A stretch of 64,000 bases of DNA from an uncultured Methanoregula sp. (GTDB lineage Archaea; Halobacteriota; Methanomicrobia; Methanomicrobiales; Methanospirillaceae), in NCBI RefSeq assembly GCF_963678795.1, contig NZ_OY787453.1, positions 1,612,001-1,676,000 of the forward strand. The letters are read 5' to 3'. Below, one piece after another: positions 9,706-18,961 of this stretch; the first letter of the stretch is position 1, and every line of letters begins with the position of its first letter. Under the pieces are notes generated by a model. That model was given only the letters and a program-made list of their open reading frames with translations. It had not been told where the DNA came from and ran no database searches. The translations under genes were made by a program, and so were the position numbers.

Positions 9706-10133
9706 CGTAGTTATCCCAATCGACAAAAATGTTTGAACACGGATTATTACTTATGAGCCCCGGCGATATCGACAATCGGGTCGTTCCTTTCATGGAGTTC
9801 CATGTGTATCCATCCCCCAGAGGTCGTATATTACGGTTAATGGATATTACGGTTATAGCACTATCCTACCATAAGACAAATTTCCATATAACTATTCCTT
9901 ACACGGTATAATTATCGGGAGTACACAGATGCCCGGATTCATACCGGATCGGACGATGTGAAAATGGGTTTTCACAGAGCCGGTCGCAGGGATTATAAAA
10001 GTCCCGTATTGAACGTTCAGCCACGGGCATTCAAGGTGCTCTCATTGCGATTTGATAATTGCAATGCGGAATTTATCCCTCTGAAATAATATAGAGTCAA
10101 CAGCGGACTATTGAAAAAAAGAGTCGGGGTTGT
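9706..10133. other. Intergenic region upstream of the MFS-UspA gene
   Basis: No gene is seen. The stretch is AT-rich around 9820-9910 and contains the direct repeat at 9828-9855. Possible minus-strand TATA-like sequence (ATAAGTAATAAT) lies near 9745-9757. Confidence 0.4.
9828..9855. repeat. Tandem 12-nt direct repeat ATATTACGGTTA
   Basis: ATATTACGGTTA occurs at 9828-9839 and again at 9844-9855, separated by ATGG (16-nt period). It lies about 120-150 nt before the MFS-UspA start. A regulator-binding role is inferred only from position and the one-and-a-half-turn spacing. Confidence 0.45.
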
Positions 10134-10712
10134 TTAATTCCCGATATATTTCTGCGAATCCATGTACCTGAGGTGAATGATGCAGCTGTCAACCAGTTCC
10201 CTTAAGTCGATGACCGGTATGGTATTCATGGCATCTTTCCCGTACCCGCACTTAGGGTTCCTGCTCCCCCCGCGAACCGGGATCTCCTTGTGAATTCTGG
10301 GTTGTATGGCTGGATGCGATCCGGCAGTACCCTTTCGTATGACAGACGGTATACCTGGCACCAGGATCCCTACGCAGGAGTCCTCGATTTTCTCGTCGAG
10401 CATCACAAAGCTGGCTGGTTTATGCAGGGCCTTTTTCCCGTCCTGGAATGAAAGACACCGGTCCAGGTTGAAGACAATGGTATTTCTCCGGTTGAACCGG
10501 ATGAAGCGCTCTGTCATGGACTTTGAATTGCAGGACTGGATCATCATCAGATCCCTGATCACCTCGATCGCTTCATTCAGGTCGATACCAAAGAGATCCC
10601 CGTCTATTCCGATCCTTAGTATCTTTCTCTTCTTAGCCACCGTAGGGCTCACATGAACAGGTTCAGGGCTTTTATGCAATTCCGATTTTTGCTGGTATTG
10701 TGCGACAGTCAT
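10134..10712 (-). CDS. CheW-like domain protein (solitary)
   Basis: A 192-residue soluble protein. Residues about 29-183 follow the CheW pattern: a first strand block I-L-R-I-G-I-D-G-D-L-F-G-I-D, helix N-E-A-I-E-V-I-R, a central N-T-I-V-F-N-L block, a strand with G-I-L-V-P-G-I, and a closing I-P-V-I-D-L-R-E-L block. The first about 28 residues are a polar leader. CheW couples chemoreceptors to CheA, but no chemotaxis genes lie nearby, so this may be an orphan scaffold. The start is well supported by GAGGTGA 6-7 nt upstream. The similarity is by eye and the fold is divergent; function is an inference. Confidence 0.55.
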   Translation of the reverse strand: MTVAQYQQKSELHKSPEPVHVSPTVAKKRKILRIGIDGDLFGIDLNEAIEVIRDLMMIQSCNSKSMTERFIRFNRRNTIVFNLDRCLSFQDGKKALHKPASFVMLDEKIEDSCVGILVPGIPSVIRKGTAGSHPAIQPRIHKEIPVRGGSRNPKCGYGKDAMNTIPVIDLRELVDSCIIHLRYMDSQKYIGN

Positions 10713-11285
10713 TCTTATTCACCTCATCCTTCTCGTATCTGGACGTGCTGCAGTGTTCTGCACCGGCCTCTTTCCAATACAACCCTCTGGCAGGGATGAT
10801 TGACGCTGCACCATACATATCCCGGGCAGTCCAAGGTCCGGAAACGGCCCGGGCCACCCGGTGGTCACACTCCTGTCATGGGGTATCTGCATTGCGGCAG
10901 TATCAGATGATTAATTAATTATTATATAAATAAGCCTTAATGCACGGCATATTTGCCGAGCGATAAAAGATCCTTTTTTCTATTGGATTCTGCGTTCCTT
11001 CGTATTCTGGCACGATAAAAAAAGGGGTTGCGCAACCCGACACCGGTAATTTTCATGCAGAGGAAGATAACATTCCGGTTACCTGCCGGAATGCATGGCA
11101 TTTATCGCATATTCCCTCCGGAACAGAAAAGAACCCCGCTCCTTCCGGATGATATAAAGGCGGGATCTTCCGATCAGCCGGTATCGTGAATAATACTGCC
11201 ATAACTGCTGCCCCGGTATAATAACTGTGCGTTGCCGGTCCTGTACCGGATTGTTCCGGGATCCGTTCCCGGGTAAAAAAGAAGG
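10713..11285. other. Intergenic region between the CheW-like and SSS symporter genes
   Basis: No convincing gene. A very AT-rich block at about 10908-10940 contains TATA-like sequence readable on either strand. If it drives the CheW-like gene, that transcript would have a leader of roughly 190 nt. No tRNA or clear structured RNA was recognised. Confidence 0.35.
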
Positions 11286-12815
11286 TTACTGGCGGGAAAT
11301 GTACCAGCCGGTCTGGGTCTCGTCCAGGACTTTTGTTTCGGTCTTTTTCGTGAGCAGGCTCACGACAACCATGGCGACGAGCGATACGATGAACGCGTAC
11401 GCGGAGAAGTGGAGCGGGATCGTTGCAAAATCGATGCCCATGGCGTTGATTTTAAAGTAATTGAGGAACCCGAAGGCAAGGGCAGCGACAAGGCCGAGCG
11501 CCATGCTGGAAAGCGCGCCTTCCCGCGTTGCGCCACGCCAGTACAGGCCAGCCAGAAGCGGGACGGCAAAGGTGGCAAGCATGGTCCCGATGCCCATCCA
11601 GATGAGTATTGCAAGCATCTCGGGAGGGTTTATGGCGAGGATCATGGTACCGATGGCTGAGATTACGACAACAATCTTGGAGAGAAGGAGGACACTCTTG
11701 TCATCGGCATCCGGCTTTAAGACATTCTTATAGATATCCCACGAGAACATGGCCCCGATGGTGAGCATGAGCCGGTCGGTCGTGGACATGACTGCAGCAA
11801 GAACGATGACAGCAAAGATTGCCCAAAGGGCAACGGTTGGCAGCGAATTCTGGATGGCATCGAGGATGACATAGTCGGTCGGGTTTGCTACACCGGTCCG
11901 TGCAGCAATCTCGCCGCCCTTGACCAGGGCCAGGCCCGCAAAACCGGCGAACTTTAAGAGGAAGATAACGACTCCATAGATGAGGAATGCAATCAGTGGC
12001 GACCACTTGAAGTATTTCACATCCTTGATCGAGAGCACGTTGTTGATTACGTGCGGGGCGCAGGCAAGCCCGAGACCGAGAAGGAGTGCAAATGATACCA
12101 CGTATGCCGGAGCAAATGCCCCGACCGGGTTCCACGGCATCACGAGGTTTGGGTTTACGGTTGCAATGAACTCATTGACCTGGGTGAACCCGCCGGCCTT
12201 CCAGATGATGATGGGGGCCATGACGAGGACGCCGATGATAAGCGTAATCGACTGGACCAGGGACGCCCAGGCAACGGCATACAGGCCACCGATTGCCGTG
12301 TAGGCCATCGTGACGAGCGTTGCGATCACGAGTGCAAGCCAGAGCGGAATGCCAAAGAGCCAGATGAGCACCATCGAGATTGCGGTATACTGGCCGACCA
12401 GGTAAATGAGCGAGACAATGATCCCGGCCACCGCGGAGAGCGTCCGGAGCGCTGTCGGGCTTTCGTACCGGTGGGCGAGGTAATCCTGTACCGTGATATA
12501 CCCTGCAGTCTTTGCCACGTTGTGGAGCTTGACCCCGAAGAAGATAATGCAGACGCCGATAGAGAGCGGGACAAAGATCTGCTCCCAGATGGTGGGCCAG
12601 CCGGCTTTGTATCCCAGGCCCGCCACGCCAAGGAGTGACATTCCCGAGCAGACCGTCCCGATCATCAGGAGGACAAAGACCCAGAACCCGAGCTGCCGGC
12701 CGGCAACCAGGTAATCTTCCGTGTTCTTGATCTTCTTTGAGGCCCAGATCCCGATCCCGAGCATTGCAAGGAAATAGAGCCCGACGACAACGATTGTAAT
12801 CCAGTCGGCAGCCAT
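11286..12815 (-). CDS. Sodium:solute symporter (SSS family)
   Basis: A 509-residue protein with about 13 membrane segments and the SSS-family pattern: a T-E-D-Y-L-V-A-G-R region after helix 1, G-T-V-C-S-G-M-S in the sodium-site helix, and a long hydrophobic core. It should import an organic solute (the proline, pantothenate and acetate carriers are relatives) driven by Na+. The substrate cannot be assigned. The start codon overlaps the stop of the small gene at 12815-12919 (TGATG), so the two are translationally coupled. Confidence 0.85.
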   Translation of the reverse strand: MAADWITIVVVGLYFLAMLGIGIWASKKIKNTEDYLVAGRQLGFWVFVLLMIGTVCSGMSLLGVAGLGYKAGWPTIWEQIFVPLSIGVCIIFFGVKLHNVAKTAGYITVQDYLAHRYESPTALRTLSAVAGIIVSLIYLVGQYTAISMVLIWLFGIPLWLALVIATLVTMAYTAIGGLYAVAWASLVQSITLIIGVLVMAPIIIWKAGGFTQVNEFIATVNPNLVMPWNPVGAFAPAYVVSFALLLGLGLACAPHVINNVLSIKDVKYFKWSPLIAFLIYGVVIFLLKFAGFAGLALVKGGEIAARTGVANPTDYVILDAIQNSLPTVALWAIFAVIVLAAVMSTTDRLMLTIGAMFSWDIYKNVLKPDADDKSVLLLSKIVVVISAIGTMILAINPPEMLAILIWMGIGTMLATFAVPLLAGLYWRGATREGALSSMALGLVAALAFGFLNYFKINAMGIDFATIPLHFSAYAFIVSLVAMVVVSLLTKKTETKVLDETQTGWYISRQ

Positions 12816-12919
12816 CAGTCATGCCCCCGGAAAGTCAGTCCCCAGTACAAGAGCGCGATAATGATGACAAGAACCGTGCCACCGACCGCAATAATAGTAA
12901 TATCTGGTAATCCGAACAT
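12815..12919 (-). CDS. 34-aa single-pass membrane protein coupled to the symporter
   Basis: The protein starts M-F-G-L-P-D and has one strongly hydrophobic segment (about residues 7-29) followed by a short polar tail ending R-G-H-D. AAGGTACC lies just before the ATG. Its TGA overlaps the symporter ATG by one base, the classic arrangement for translational coupling. Small single-helix proteins preceding SSS transporters are known as putative accessory subunits. A role in assembly or stability of this symporter is inferred from context only. Confidence 0.65.
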   Translation of the reverse strand: MFGLPDITIIAVGGTVLVIIIALLYWGLTFRGHD

Positions 12920-13301
12920 GGTACCTTGTTAATTTGTGGTATGGTAACATATAACACGATCGAAATGTATTGACTCGATCTGCCCTAATAATCCCGCAGT
13001 TCGCCAAAGAGGCCCGAAGCGGGCAGATTTATAAAATGTCCAATATATCTGGTGCAGAACAATAGAGTTCAGCAATACCCTGCCAGATTAAACCTGGCAT
13101 TTCACGGGATGCCGGCATTCATGGATCCCGTTTTAACACTCACGAAGCGGACATGAATGAATAACGATCATGCCGGAATGAAAAAAAAACGGGTAATGTC
13201 CATGTCATGAAGGCAGCCCCGGCTGGCATGGATTATACTATTTTTAATAGTGTTCCATGCTAAGTATTAGCATAGAATAGTATCGACCAGGGGTTATCAG
13301 C
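12920..13301. other. Divergent promoter region between the symporter pair and livG
   Basis: No gene is seen in these 382 bases. The right third holds the livG promoter: the short palindrome ACTATT-TTT-AATAGT at 13237-13251 in TATA-like sequence, immediately followed by the operator at 13255-13276. Confidence 0.5.
13255..13276. promoter_or_regulatory. Palindromic operator upstream of livG
   Basis: CCATGCTA-(5 nt)-TAGCATAGA, the twin of the site at 3704-3725. It begins 3 nt after the AT-rich palindrome at 13237-13251 and ends 25 nt before the livG GTG. Placement near the expected transcription start suggests repression, coordinating the two halves of the transporter. Confidence 0.6.
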
Positions 13302-14030
13302 GTGCTCAGACTCTCCGGTGTAACCAAGCAGATCGGCGGCCTTACTGCAGTGAACCGGGTAGACATGAGGGTAGATAATGACCAGATTGTCGGCCTGGTG
13401 GGGCCGAATGGAGCCGGCAAGACAACGCTCCTGAATATCATCTCCGGTATCCTTCCCCTCACTGCCGGGACCATCGAGTTCTGCGGCAAGGATATCACGG
13501 GAATGAAAGCGGACAGGATCTGCCACAAGGGGATAGCGAAAACATTCCAGATCGCAGAATCGTTCCCGAACCTGAGCGCACAGCAGTGCGTCATGATTGG
13601 CGTGCTCTTCGGCAACCACAACGCCCCGTCGATGCGCGAGGCAGAAAAAACCGCCATCGGGATCATGGAAGAGGTAAATTTTCCACCAGAAAAGGCCGCA
13701 ACCCTTACCCGGAACCTCAATGTTGTTGAGCTAAAGCGCCTCCAGCTTGCCCGTGCCCTTGCCTCGAACCCGAAACTCCTCCTCCTTGACGAGCTCACCA
13801 CCGGCCTCAACCCGAAAGAGAGCCGGGAAGCCGTTGAGCTGATACGGAAGATCCGGGACCGGGGTACCTCCATCCTGATTATCGAGCACGTTATGAGCGT
13901 TATCATGGGAGTCTCCGACCGGATCGTTGTTCTCGACCATGGCGAGAAGATCGCGGACGGACGGCCGTATGAAGTAGTGAACAACCAGCGAGTCATCGAT
14001 ACCTATCTCGGGGATATCGACGCATTTTAA
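13302..14030 (+). CDS. livG: Branched-chain amino acid-type ABC transporter ATP-binding protein LivG
   Basis: The protein has 242 residues. The Walker A motif G-P-N-G-A-G-K-T starts at Gly34 (Lys40), the Q loop is K-T-F-Q, Walker B is L-L-L-L-D-E with Asp163-Glu164, and the H loop is I-I-E-H. The ABC signature is degenerate: L-N-V-V-E-L-K-R-L replaces L-S-G-G-Q. Some LivG proteins have similar L-T-L-x-x-x-K-R-L signatures, so the protein is probably functional as the partner of LivF. The start is GTG preceded by AGGGG. It energises LivHM, which are encoded 6.3 kb upstream; the shared operator supports this pairing. Confidence 0.85.
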   Translation: MLRLSGVTKQIGGLTAVNRVDMRVDNDQIVGLVGPNGAGKTTLLNIISGILPLTAGTIEFCGKDITGMKADRICHKGIAKTFQIAESFPNLSAQQCVMIGVLFGNHNAPSMREAEKTAIGIMEEVNFPPEKAATLTRNLNVVELKRLQLARALASNPKLLLLDELTTGLNPKESREAVELIRKIRDRGTSILIIEHVMSVIMGVSDRIVVLDHGEKIADGRPYEVVNNQRVIDTYLGDIDAF

Positions 14031-14050
14031 AAAAAAAAGGGAACCGCATC

Positions 14051-14746
14051 ATGCTTACCGTTTCAGGGCTCAATGTCTTTCACGGCAACCTGCAGGTAGT
14101 CTGGGACCTTTCGTTCTCGGTAAAGAAAGGCGAGCTGGTCACCATGATCGGCCCGAACGGAGCCGGCAAGACAACAACGGTCGAGACGATTATCGGGATC
14201 AACCGGAAGGCAACCGGCTCGGTCATGTTCGATGGCGAGGAGATCCTGGGCGGTCACCCGTACGATCTCTTCGGCAAAGGACTTGCGCTCGTGCCCGAGA
14301 AGCGGGAGATCTTCCCGGCAATGCCGGTGAGAGAGAACCTGCTCCTGGGCGGGACCGGAAACCCCGATCCGGACAAAACCCTGTCCCGCATCTTCCGTCT
14401 CTTCCCCATCCTGCTGGAGCGAAAGCAGCAGAAGGCCGGCACCCTCTCGGGGGGGGAACAGCAGATGCTTGCTATAGGCCGGGCGCTCATGTCGGAACCC
14501 CGGCTCCTTATTCTCGATGAGCCATCAACCGGGCTCTCGCCCCTCCTGACCGGCCAGGTCTTCCGGTCGCTCGAACAGCTCGGGAGAGAGGGAATGACGA
14601 TCCTCCTTCTCGAGCAGAACGTCAGGAATGCACTGGCCATGTGCGACCGGGGCTATGTACTCGAGAACGGTAGAATCGTGCAGGAAGGCCGGTCAAAGGC
14701 ACTCCTGCAGGATTCCCGGATCCAGAAAGCCTATCTGGGGTTCTGA
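14051..14746 (+). CDS. livF: Branched-chain amino acid-type ABC transporter ATP-binding protein LivF
   Basis: The protein has 231 residues with all canonical ABC motifs: Walker A from Gly34, signature L-S-G-G-E-Q, Walker B L-I-L-D-E-P, D loop and the H-loop position. The LivF-type middle G-L-A-L-V-P-E-K-R-E-I-F is present. It follows livG by 20 nt in the same transcript and would form the LivGF heterodimer, LivF supplying the intact signature motif missing from LivG. A T7 run at about 14791-14797 after the stop is a likely terminator. Confidence 0.88.
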   Translation: MLTVSGLNVFHGNLQVVWDLSFSVKKGELVTMIGPNGAGKTTTVETIIGINRKATGSVMFDGEEILGGHPYDLFGKGLALVPEKREIFPAMPVRENLLLGGTGNPDPDKTLSRIFRLFPILLERKQQKAGTLSGGEQQMLAIGRALMSEPRLLILDEPSTGLSPLLTGQVFRSLEQLGREGMTILLLEQNVRNALAMCDRGYVLENGRIVQEGRSKALLQDSRIQKAYLGF

Positions 14747-14978
14747 TACACGAGAATACCCGGGTACCGGGTGCATTCCGGGTCAGCGGTTTTTTTGTCT
14801 TCCATTTTAATCAACTACTGTCAGGATATCCGGAAAGGGTGGAACCGGGTATCATGAGGAAAACACGGGCAATACCATGGATACGGGCCGGCTCTTCCCT
14901 GAATAATTGTCATCGTTCAAATCCATACCCTTAAGCCCTCCTGAAAAAGATATTAACCGTTGTCAGGGAACCGCACGC

Positions 14979-17501
14979 ATGGATTTTGTATTCTTCGATG
15001 AGGTCCGGAAAAAACCATACCTGATTCCCGCTCTTATTGGAGTGATCTCTGTTGCAGTCATTCTCCTGAACGCATACGGGATCGAACTTGGTATCACGTA
15101 TGTGCTCCCGCACCTGTTCTACATCCCGATCATCCTTGCTGCTTACTATTATCCGCGACGGGGCGTTCTTTTTGCCATCTGTCTCTCGGCCTGCTATGGC
15201 GCCGTGGCATTTATGGTCATTACACCAACAACCGCAGAAACGCTCTCGGCGATTGCACGCTGCGGCGTTTTTGTTCTGATCGCCGTGGTGGTATCCTACC
15301 TGAGCGGGCGGATGCATCACGATACCCAGATGTGCCGCCGGCTGGTATCCGTGGTCAGGTCTTCCGGTGATGCAATAATCGGTGAAACCCCTGAGGGTAT
15401 TGTCACAGACTGGAACTTTGGCGCTGAACAGTTGTACGGGTATACCTCAGAAGAGATGATGGGAACCTCAGTCTTCCGGTTTATCCCCCCGGAACGGCAG
15501 GAAGAGAAACGCCGGCTGCTCGAAAAAATACGCCACGGTGAAACTATTGAACGGGTTGAAACCGAACGGATAACCAAAGACAACCGGCGCATCCAGATCT
15601 TTCTTTCATCATCTCCCATTATCAACAGTTTCGGGGAGATTATAGGAATATCAGAAATTGCCCATGATATCACCGAACAGAAGCGGGCAGGGGTTGCACT
15701 CCGTGAGAGTGAACAGAAGTACCGGACGCTCTTTGAAAACATGCTCGAAGGGTTCGCGTACTGCCGGATGATCTATGACAATGACGACAAGCCCGCGGAC
15801 TGGGAGTATCTTGATGTCAATACAACGTTCGCGCAGCTGACCGGGCTTCATGATATCAAAGGCCGACGTGTTCTTGAGGCGATCCCTGGTATTCGTGATC
15901 TGACGCCGGAACTTTTTGATACGTACAGCCGCGTTGCCTCAACAGGTATTTCCGAGACTTTCGAAATCAATTTCAAACCGCTGAAAAAGTGGCTGAATGT
16001 ATCGGCCTTCAGCCCGCAGAAAGGCTATTTCGTTGCAGTATTCGATGATATCACCGAGCGGAAGCAGGCCGAGGGTGCACTCCGGGAGAGCGAGGAGAAA
16101 TACCGTGTTCTCGTAGAAAATGCCCAGGAAGGGATCGCGGTTGTGCAGGACCATTTCTTTGTCTTCTTCAATGACTGGCTCCCGACCGTCAGCGGGTATT
16201 CACCGGAGGAGCTGTCCGGCCGCCCGGTTGCGGAATTTGCTGTTGAGGAGGAGCGGGAGAAAGTCCGGACCAACCACCTGCTCCAGATACGGGGAACGAA
16301 ACTGAACGAACCGTACATTGTCCGGATCAGGATAAAATCCGGCGAGATACGGTGGATCGATATAAAATCAACTCCGATTGCATGGAGGGGATCCCCGGCA
16401 ACCCTCAATTTTTATACGGATATCACCGAGCGGAGAAAGATTCTTGAGAACCTGCGGAAGGCAGAAGAGAACTACCGTAACCTCGTGGAGAACAGCCATG
16501 AGATAATCTACCGGATACAGCCGGATGGGATCCTGACCTTCATCTCCCCCAGCTGGACCCGTCTGCTGGGACATGACGCTTCCGAAGTGATTGGCCATGA
16601 TTTCCGGCAGTTTATCCATCACGAAGATATCCCTGCATGCGAGGAATTTTTGAAAAAGACGGTCGGGACCCGGAAAAAACAGCCGGCCGTGGAGTACCGG
16701 GTCTTCCATAAAGACGGGTCTGTCCACTGGCACCGTTCCAATATCATCCCGGTTTTCGATGAGCCCGGTACCGGGGTCTCCTTTGTCGGGAATGCCGTTG
16801 ATTTTACCGGGAAAAAACAGGCAAACGATGCCCTTGCACTTGCCAACCGGAAACTCAGCCTTCTTTCCAGTATCACCCGGCATGATATCAGGAACCAGCT
16901 GATGGCACTGGGTGCGTATATCGAGCTCAGCAGGGATGCTGCCGATAACCCCTCCGAGCTGAAGGATTACATTGAAAAGGAACTGAGAATTGCCGATGCC
17001 ATCGCCCGCCAGATCAGTTTCACCAAGGATTATGAGGACCTGGGAGTGAAATCCGCAGTCTGGCAGGATGTGGATTCTCTCGTCCGGAACGCCGCAAAAG
17101 TACTCCCGGTAAGGGACATCCGGCTTGAGAGCGGGTGCAACAGCCTTGAGGTATTTGCCGATCCCCTTCTCGAAAAAGTGTTTTATAACCTCATCGACAA
17201 TTCCCTGAAATACGGGGGAGAAAAGATGACGACTATCCGCGTCATTTCCGGCGAACCGGGTACGGGTCTCCGGATCGTTTATTCAGATGACGGGAATGGC
17301 ATCAGTGCTGATGATAAAACCCAGTTATTCAGCAGGGGTTTTGGCAAACATACCGGTCTTGGTCTTTTCCTCTCCCGCGAGATCCTTTCGATAACCGGAA
17401 TCACCATCACGGAGAACGGCGAACCTGGCACGGGAGCACGGTTCGTGATTACCGTGCCGGACGGGGCATGGCGGTTTACGGGTGCAACGCAGTCAGCATA
17501 A
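14979..17501 (+). CDS. Membrane-bound multi-PAS sensor histidine kinase
   Basis: The protein has 840 residues from the ATG at 14979, chosen over an upstream TTG at 14907; AGGGAA lies about 9 nt before it. About three to four membrane helices (residues about 10-110) are followed by four PAS domains in tandem, each ending in a D-I-T-x-K/R PAC-type motif, then a dimerisation helix with His635 in R-H-D-I-R-N, and a GHKL ATPase domain (D-D-G-N-G-I, G-L-G-L-F-L). The short N-terminal membrane module lacks a large external domain, so the signal is probably sensed in the membrane or by the PAS domains. No partner response regulator is adjacent. Confidence 0.85.
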   Translation: MDFVFFDEVRKKPYLIPALIGVISVAVILLNAYGIELGITYVLPHLFYIPIILAAYYYPRRGVLFAICLSACYGAVAFMVITPTTAETLSAIARCGVFVLIAVVVSYLSGRMHHDTQMCRRLVSVVRSSGDAIIGETPEGIVTDWNFGAEQLYGYTSEEMMGTSVFRFIPPERQEEKRRLLEKIRHGETIERVETERITKDNRRIQIFLSSSPIINSFGEIIGISEIAHDITEQKRAGVALRESEQKYRTLFENMLEGFAYCRMIYDNDDKPADWEYLDVNTTFAQLTGLHDIKGRRVLEAIPGIRDLTPELFDTYSRVASTGISETFEINFKPLKKWLNVSAFSPQKGYFVAVFDDITERKQAEGALRESEEKYRVLVENAQEGIAVVQDHFFVFFNDWLPTVSGYSPEELSGRPVAEFAVEEEREKVRTNHLLQIRGTKLNEPYIVRIRIKSGEIRWIDIKSTPIAWRGSPATLNFYTDITERRKILENLRKAEENYRNLVENSHEIIYRIQPDGILTFISPSWTRLLGHDASEVIGHDFRQFIHHEDIPACEEFLKKTVGTRKKQPAVEYRVFHKDGSVHWHRSNIIPVFDEPGTGVSFVGNAVDFTGKKQANDALALANRKLSLLSSITRHDIRNQLMALGAYIELSRDAADNPSELKDYIEKELRIADAIARQISFTKDYEDLGVKSAVWQDVDSLVRNAAKVLPVRDIRLESGCNSLEVFADPLLEKVFYNLIDNSLKYGGEKMTTIRVISGEPGTGLRIVYSDDGNGISADDKTQLFSRGFGKHTGLGLFLSREILSITGITITENGEPGTGARFVITVPDGAWRFTGATQSA

Positions 17502-17636
17502 AAAGGATGCCGGGCAATGCCTGTTCACGCCGGATTTTCTCACTCATGATCCCCGCAGGCCACAGCATGTTTAATTAAGGCTCCGGTAATAATTATTTAA
17601 AAACCAGGTGCAATAATAACTTCGATAACATCTCCT

Positions 17637-18878
17637 TTGACGATAAAAGCGGGAACGGACAACCTGCCCCGTCCCGCCGGGAGATCCTGGAAGATCGTGT
17701 ATCTTCTCCTCTGTCTGGTACTGCTCGCACTTGCAATATACCAGTTTTATAATCTTTTTATCCGGTTCTCGCCATGGGCACCGGACTGGGTCGGGTACGT
17801 TGGTGCGGTCCAGGCGCTAAACCATTTAGAGAACCCCTACATCCTTGAGAACATCAACCAGTACAACGGGGTAGTCCTGCCGTTCGTGTACCCGCCCCAT
17901 ACCTTGTATCTCTTCTGGTTTTTGCAGTTCCTCTTCATTTTCCAGAATGTCTGGGTCTTTTATGCATTCCTTGCCCTCCTCGTTGTTGTCAGCTGCTGGC
18001 TCATCCTTGCACTGGACCGGAAACCCGATTACCTGTTCCTCGCAGTCCTGGTGCTGACCGGCTTTATCAGCCTCTGGTGGAATTTCACCCGCGGAAACAA
18101 GGACATCTTTCTCCTGTTCTTCTTTGCGGTTGCCTTCACCCTGCTTGTAAAGGAAAAATACTGGCAGTCCTCGATGATGATGGGCCTCACGGCCGGTTTC
18201 ACCCTGTTTGCAACCCCGTTTGTGGCGCTGTACCTGCTTATCCGTCGCCCGGTCCGGGAACGCCTCTTATGGATTATCCTCTCCATGGGTGTCGTTGCGG
18301 CATTGTTCCTCATTGGTTATTGCATAAACCCGGCATTCTTCCTCACCTACATGGACTCGCTGCTCTCGAGCGACAGCATGCTCATCCAGGTAGGCGGGTG
18401 GAATGCCCCGACGCCGTACTGGCTCTTTAACGATCTCTTCAAAAGTGTGACAACCGAGACAATCCTCCCGATGCTCCTTGTCTCATGCGTGTATATCGGT
18501 CTCATCCTGTACGCTACCTGGCATTATTACCGGAACCACACAACGGACACCCTGAAGCTGTACTCGCTCGGGATGCTCTCGGTCTTCATGCTGCTGCCGC
18601 GGATGATGCCTTACAATTTTATCATCCTTGTCCTGCCCCTGTACTTCCTCTTCCGGAACGGCAGTTACCGGATGAAATCGCTGGTGCTCGCGGTTGTCTC
18701 CATCCTGCCGCTGGTTGTCTGGTCTCTCCCGCTTTTTTCCATCAACAAGGATAAACTGCCGTTCCTCCTCGGGCCCTATGTCCAGGCTTACAGCCTCTTC
18801 CTCATCTTCATCATCGTGATCCTGCAGGATCACCTGCGCTCCTGTTCCCGTGACGGCGAACCGGCCCCGGCAGAGTGA
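17637..18878 (+). CDS. Membrane glycosyltransferase, GT87 (DUF2029)-like
   Basis: A 413-residue polytopic protein with about 10-11 helices. Features resembling the GT87/DUF2029 polyprenyl-phosphate-sugar mannosyltransferases are the short external loop after helix 1 (P-D-W-V-G-Y, N-P-Y), the aromatic-rich Y-P-P-H-T-L-Y-L-F segment, and F-T-R-G-N-K-D before a helix, where the family usually has a G-Q-N-like motif. A role in lipid-linked sugar transfer at the outer face of the membrane is plausible. The start is uncertain: TTG at 17637 lacks a clear ribosome site, and a GTG at about 17697 is an alternative. Confidence 0.6.
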   Translation: MTIKAGTDNLPRPAGRSWKIVYLLLCLVLLALAIYQFYNLFIRFSPWAPDWVGYVGAVQALNHLENPYILENINQYNGVVLPFVYPPHTLYLFWFLQFLFIFQNVWVFYAFLALLVVVSCWLILALDRKPDYLFLAVLVLTGFISLWWNFTRGNKDIFLLFFFAVAFTLLVKEKYWQSSMMMGLTAGFTLFATPFVALYLLIRRPVRERLLWIILSMGVVAALFLIGYCINPAFFLTYMDSLLSSDSMLIQVGGWNAPTPYWLFNDLFKSVTTETILPMLLVSCVYIGLILYATWHYYRNHTTDTLKLYSLGMLSVFMLLPRMMPYNFIILVLPLYFLFRNGSYRMKSLVLAVVSILPLVVWSLPLFSINKDKLPFLLGPYVQAYSLFLIFIIVILQDHLRSCSRDGEPAPAE

Positions 18879-18961
18879 GATGGATCCAATCAGGCATCCT
18901 CCGAACCGGGAACTGCCCGGTATCAGGTCCTTACGGGCCAACCGGAAAATCCCGTACACCC

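Noticed and set aside
14907..14940. Possible tRNA T-arm (GTTCAAATC) near 14914
   Set aside because: No flanking complementary T-stem, acceptor stem or anticodon arm could be found.
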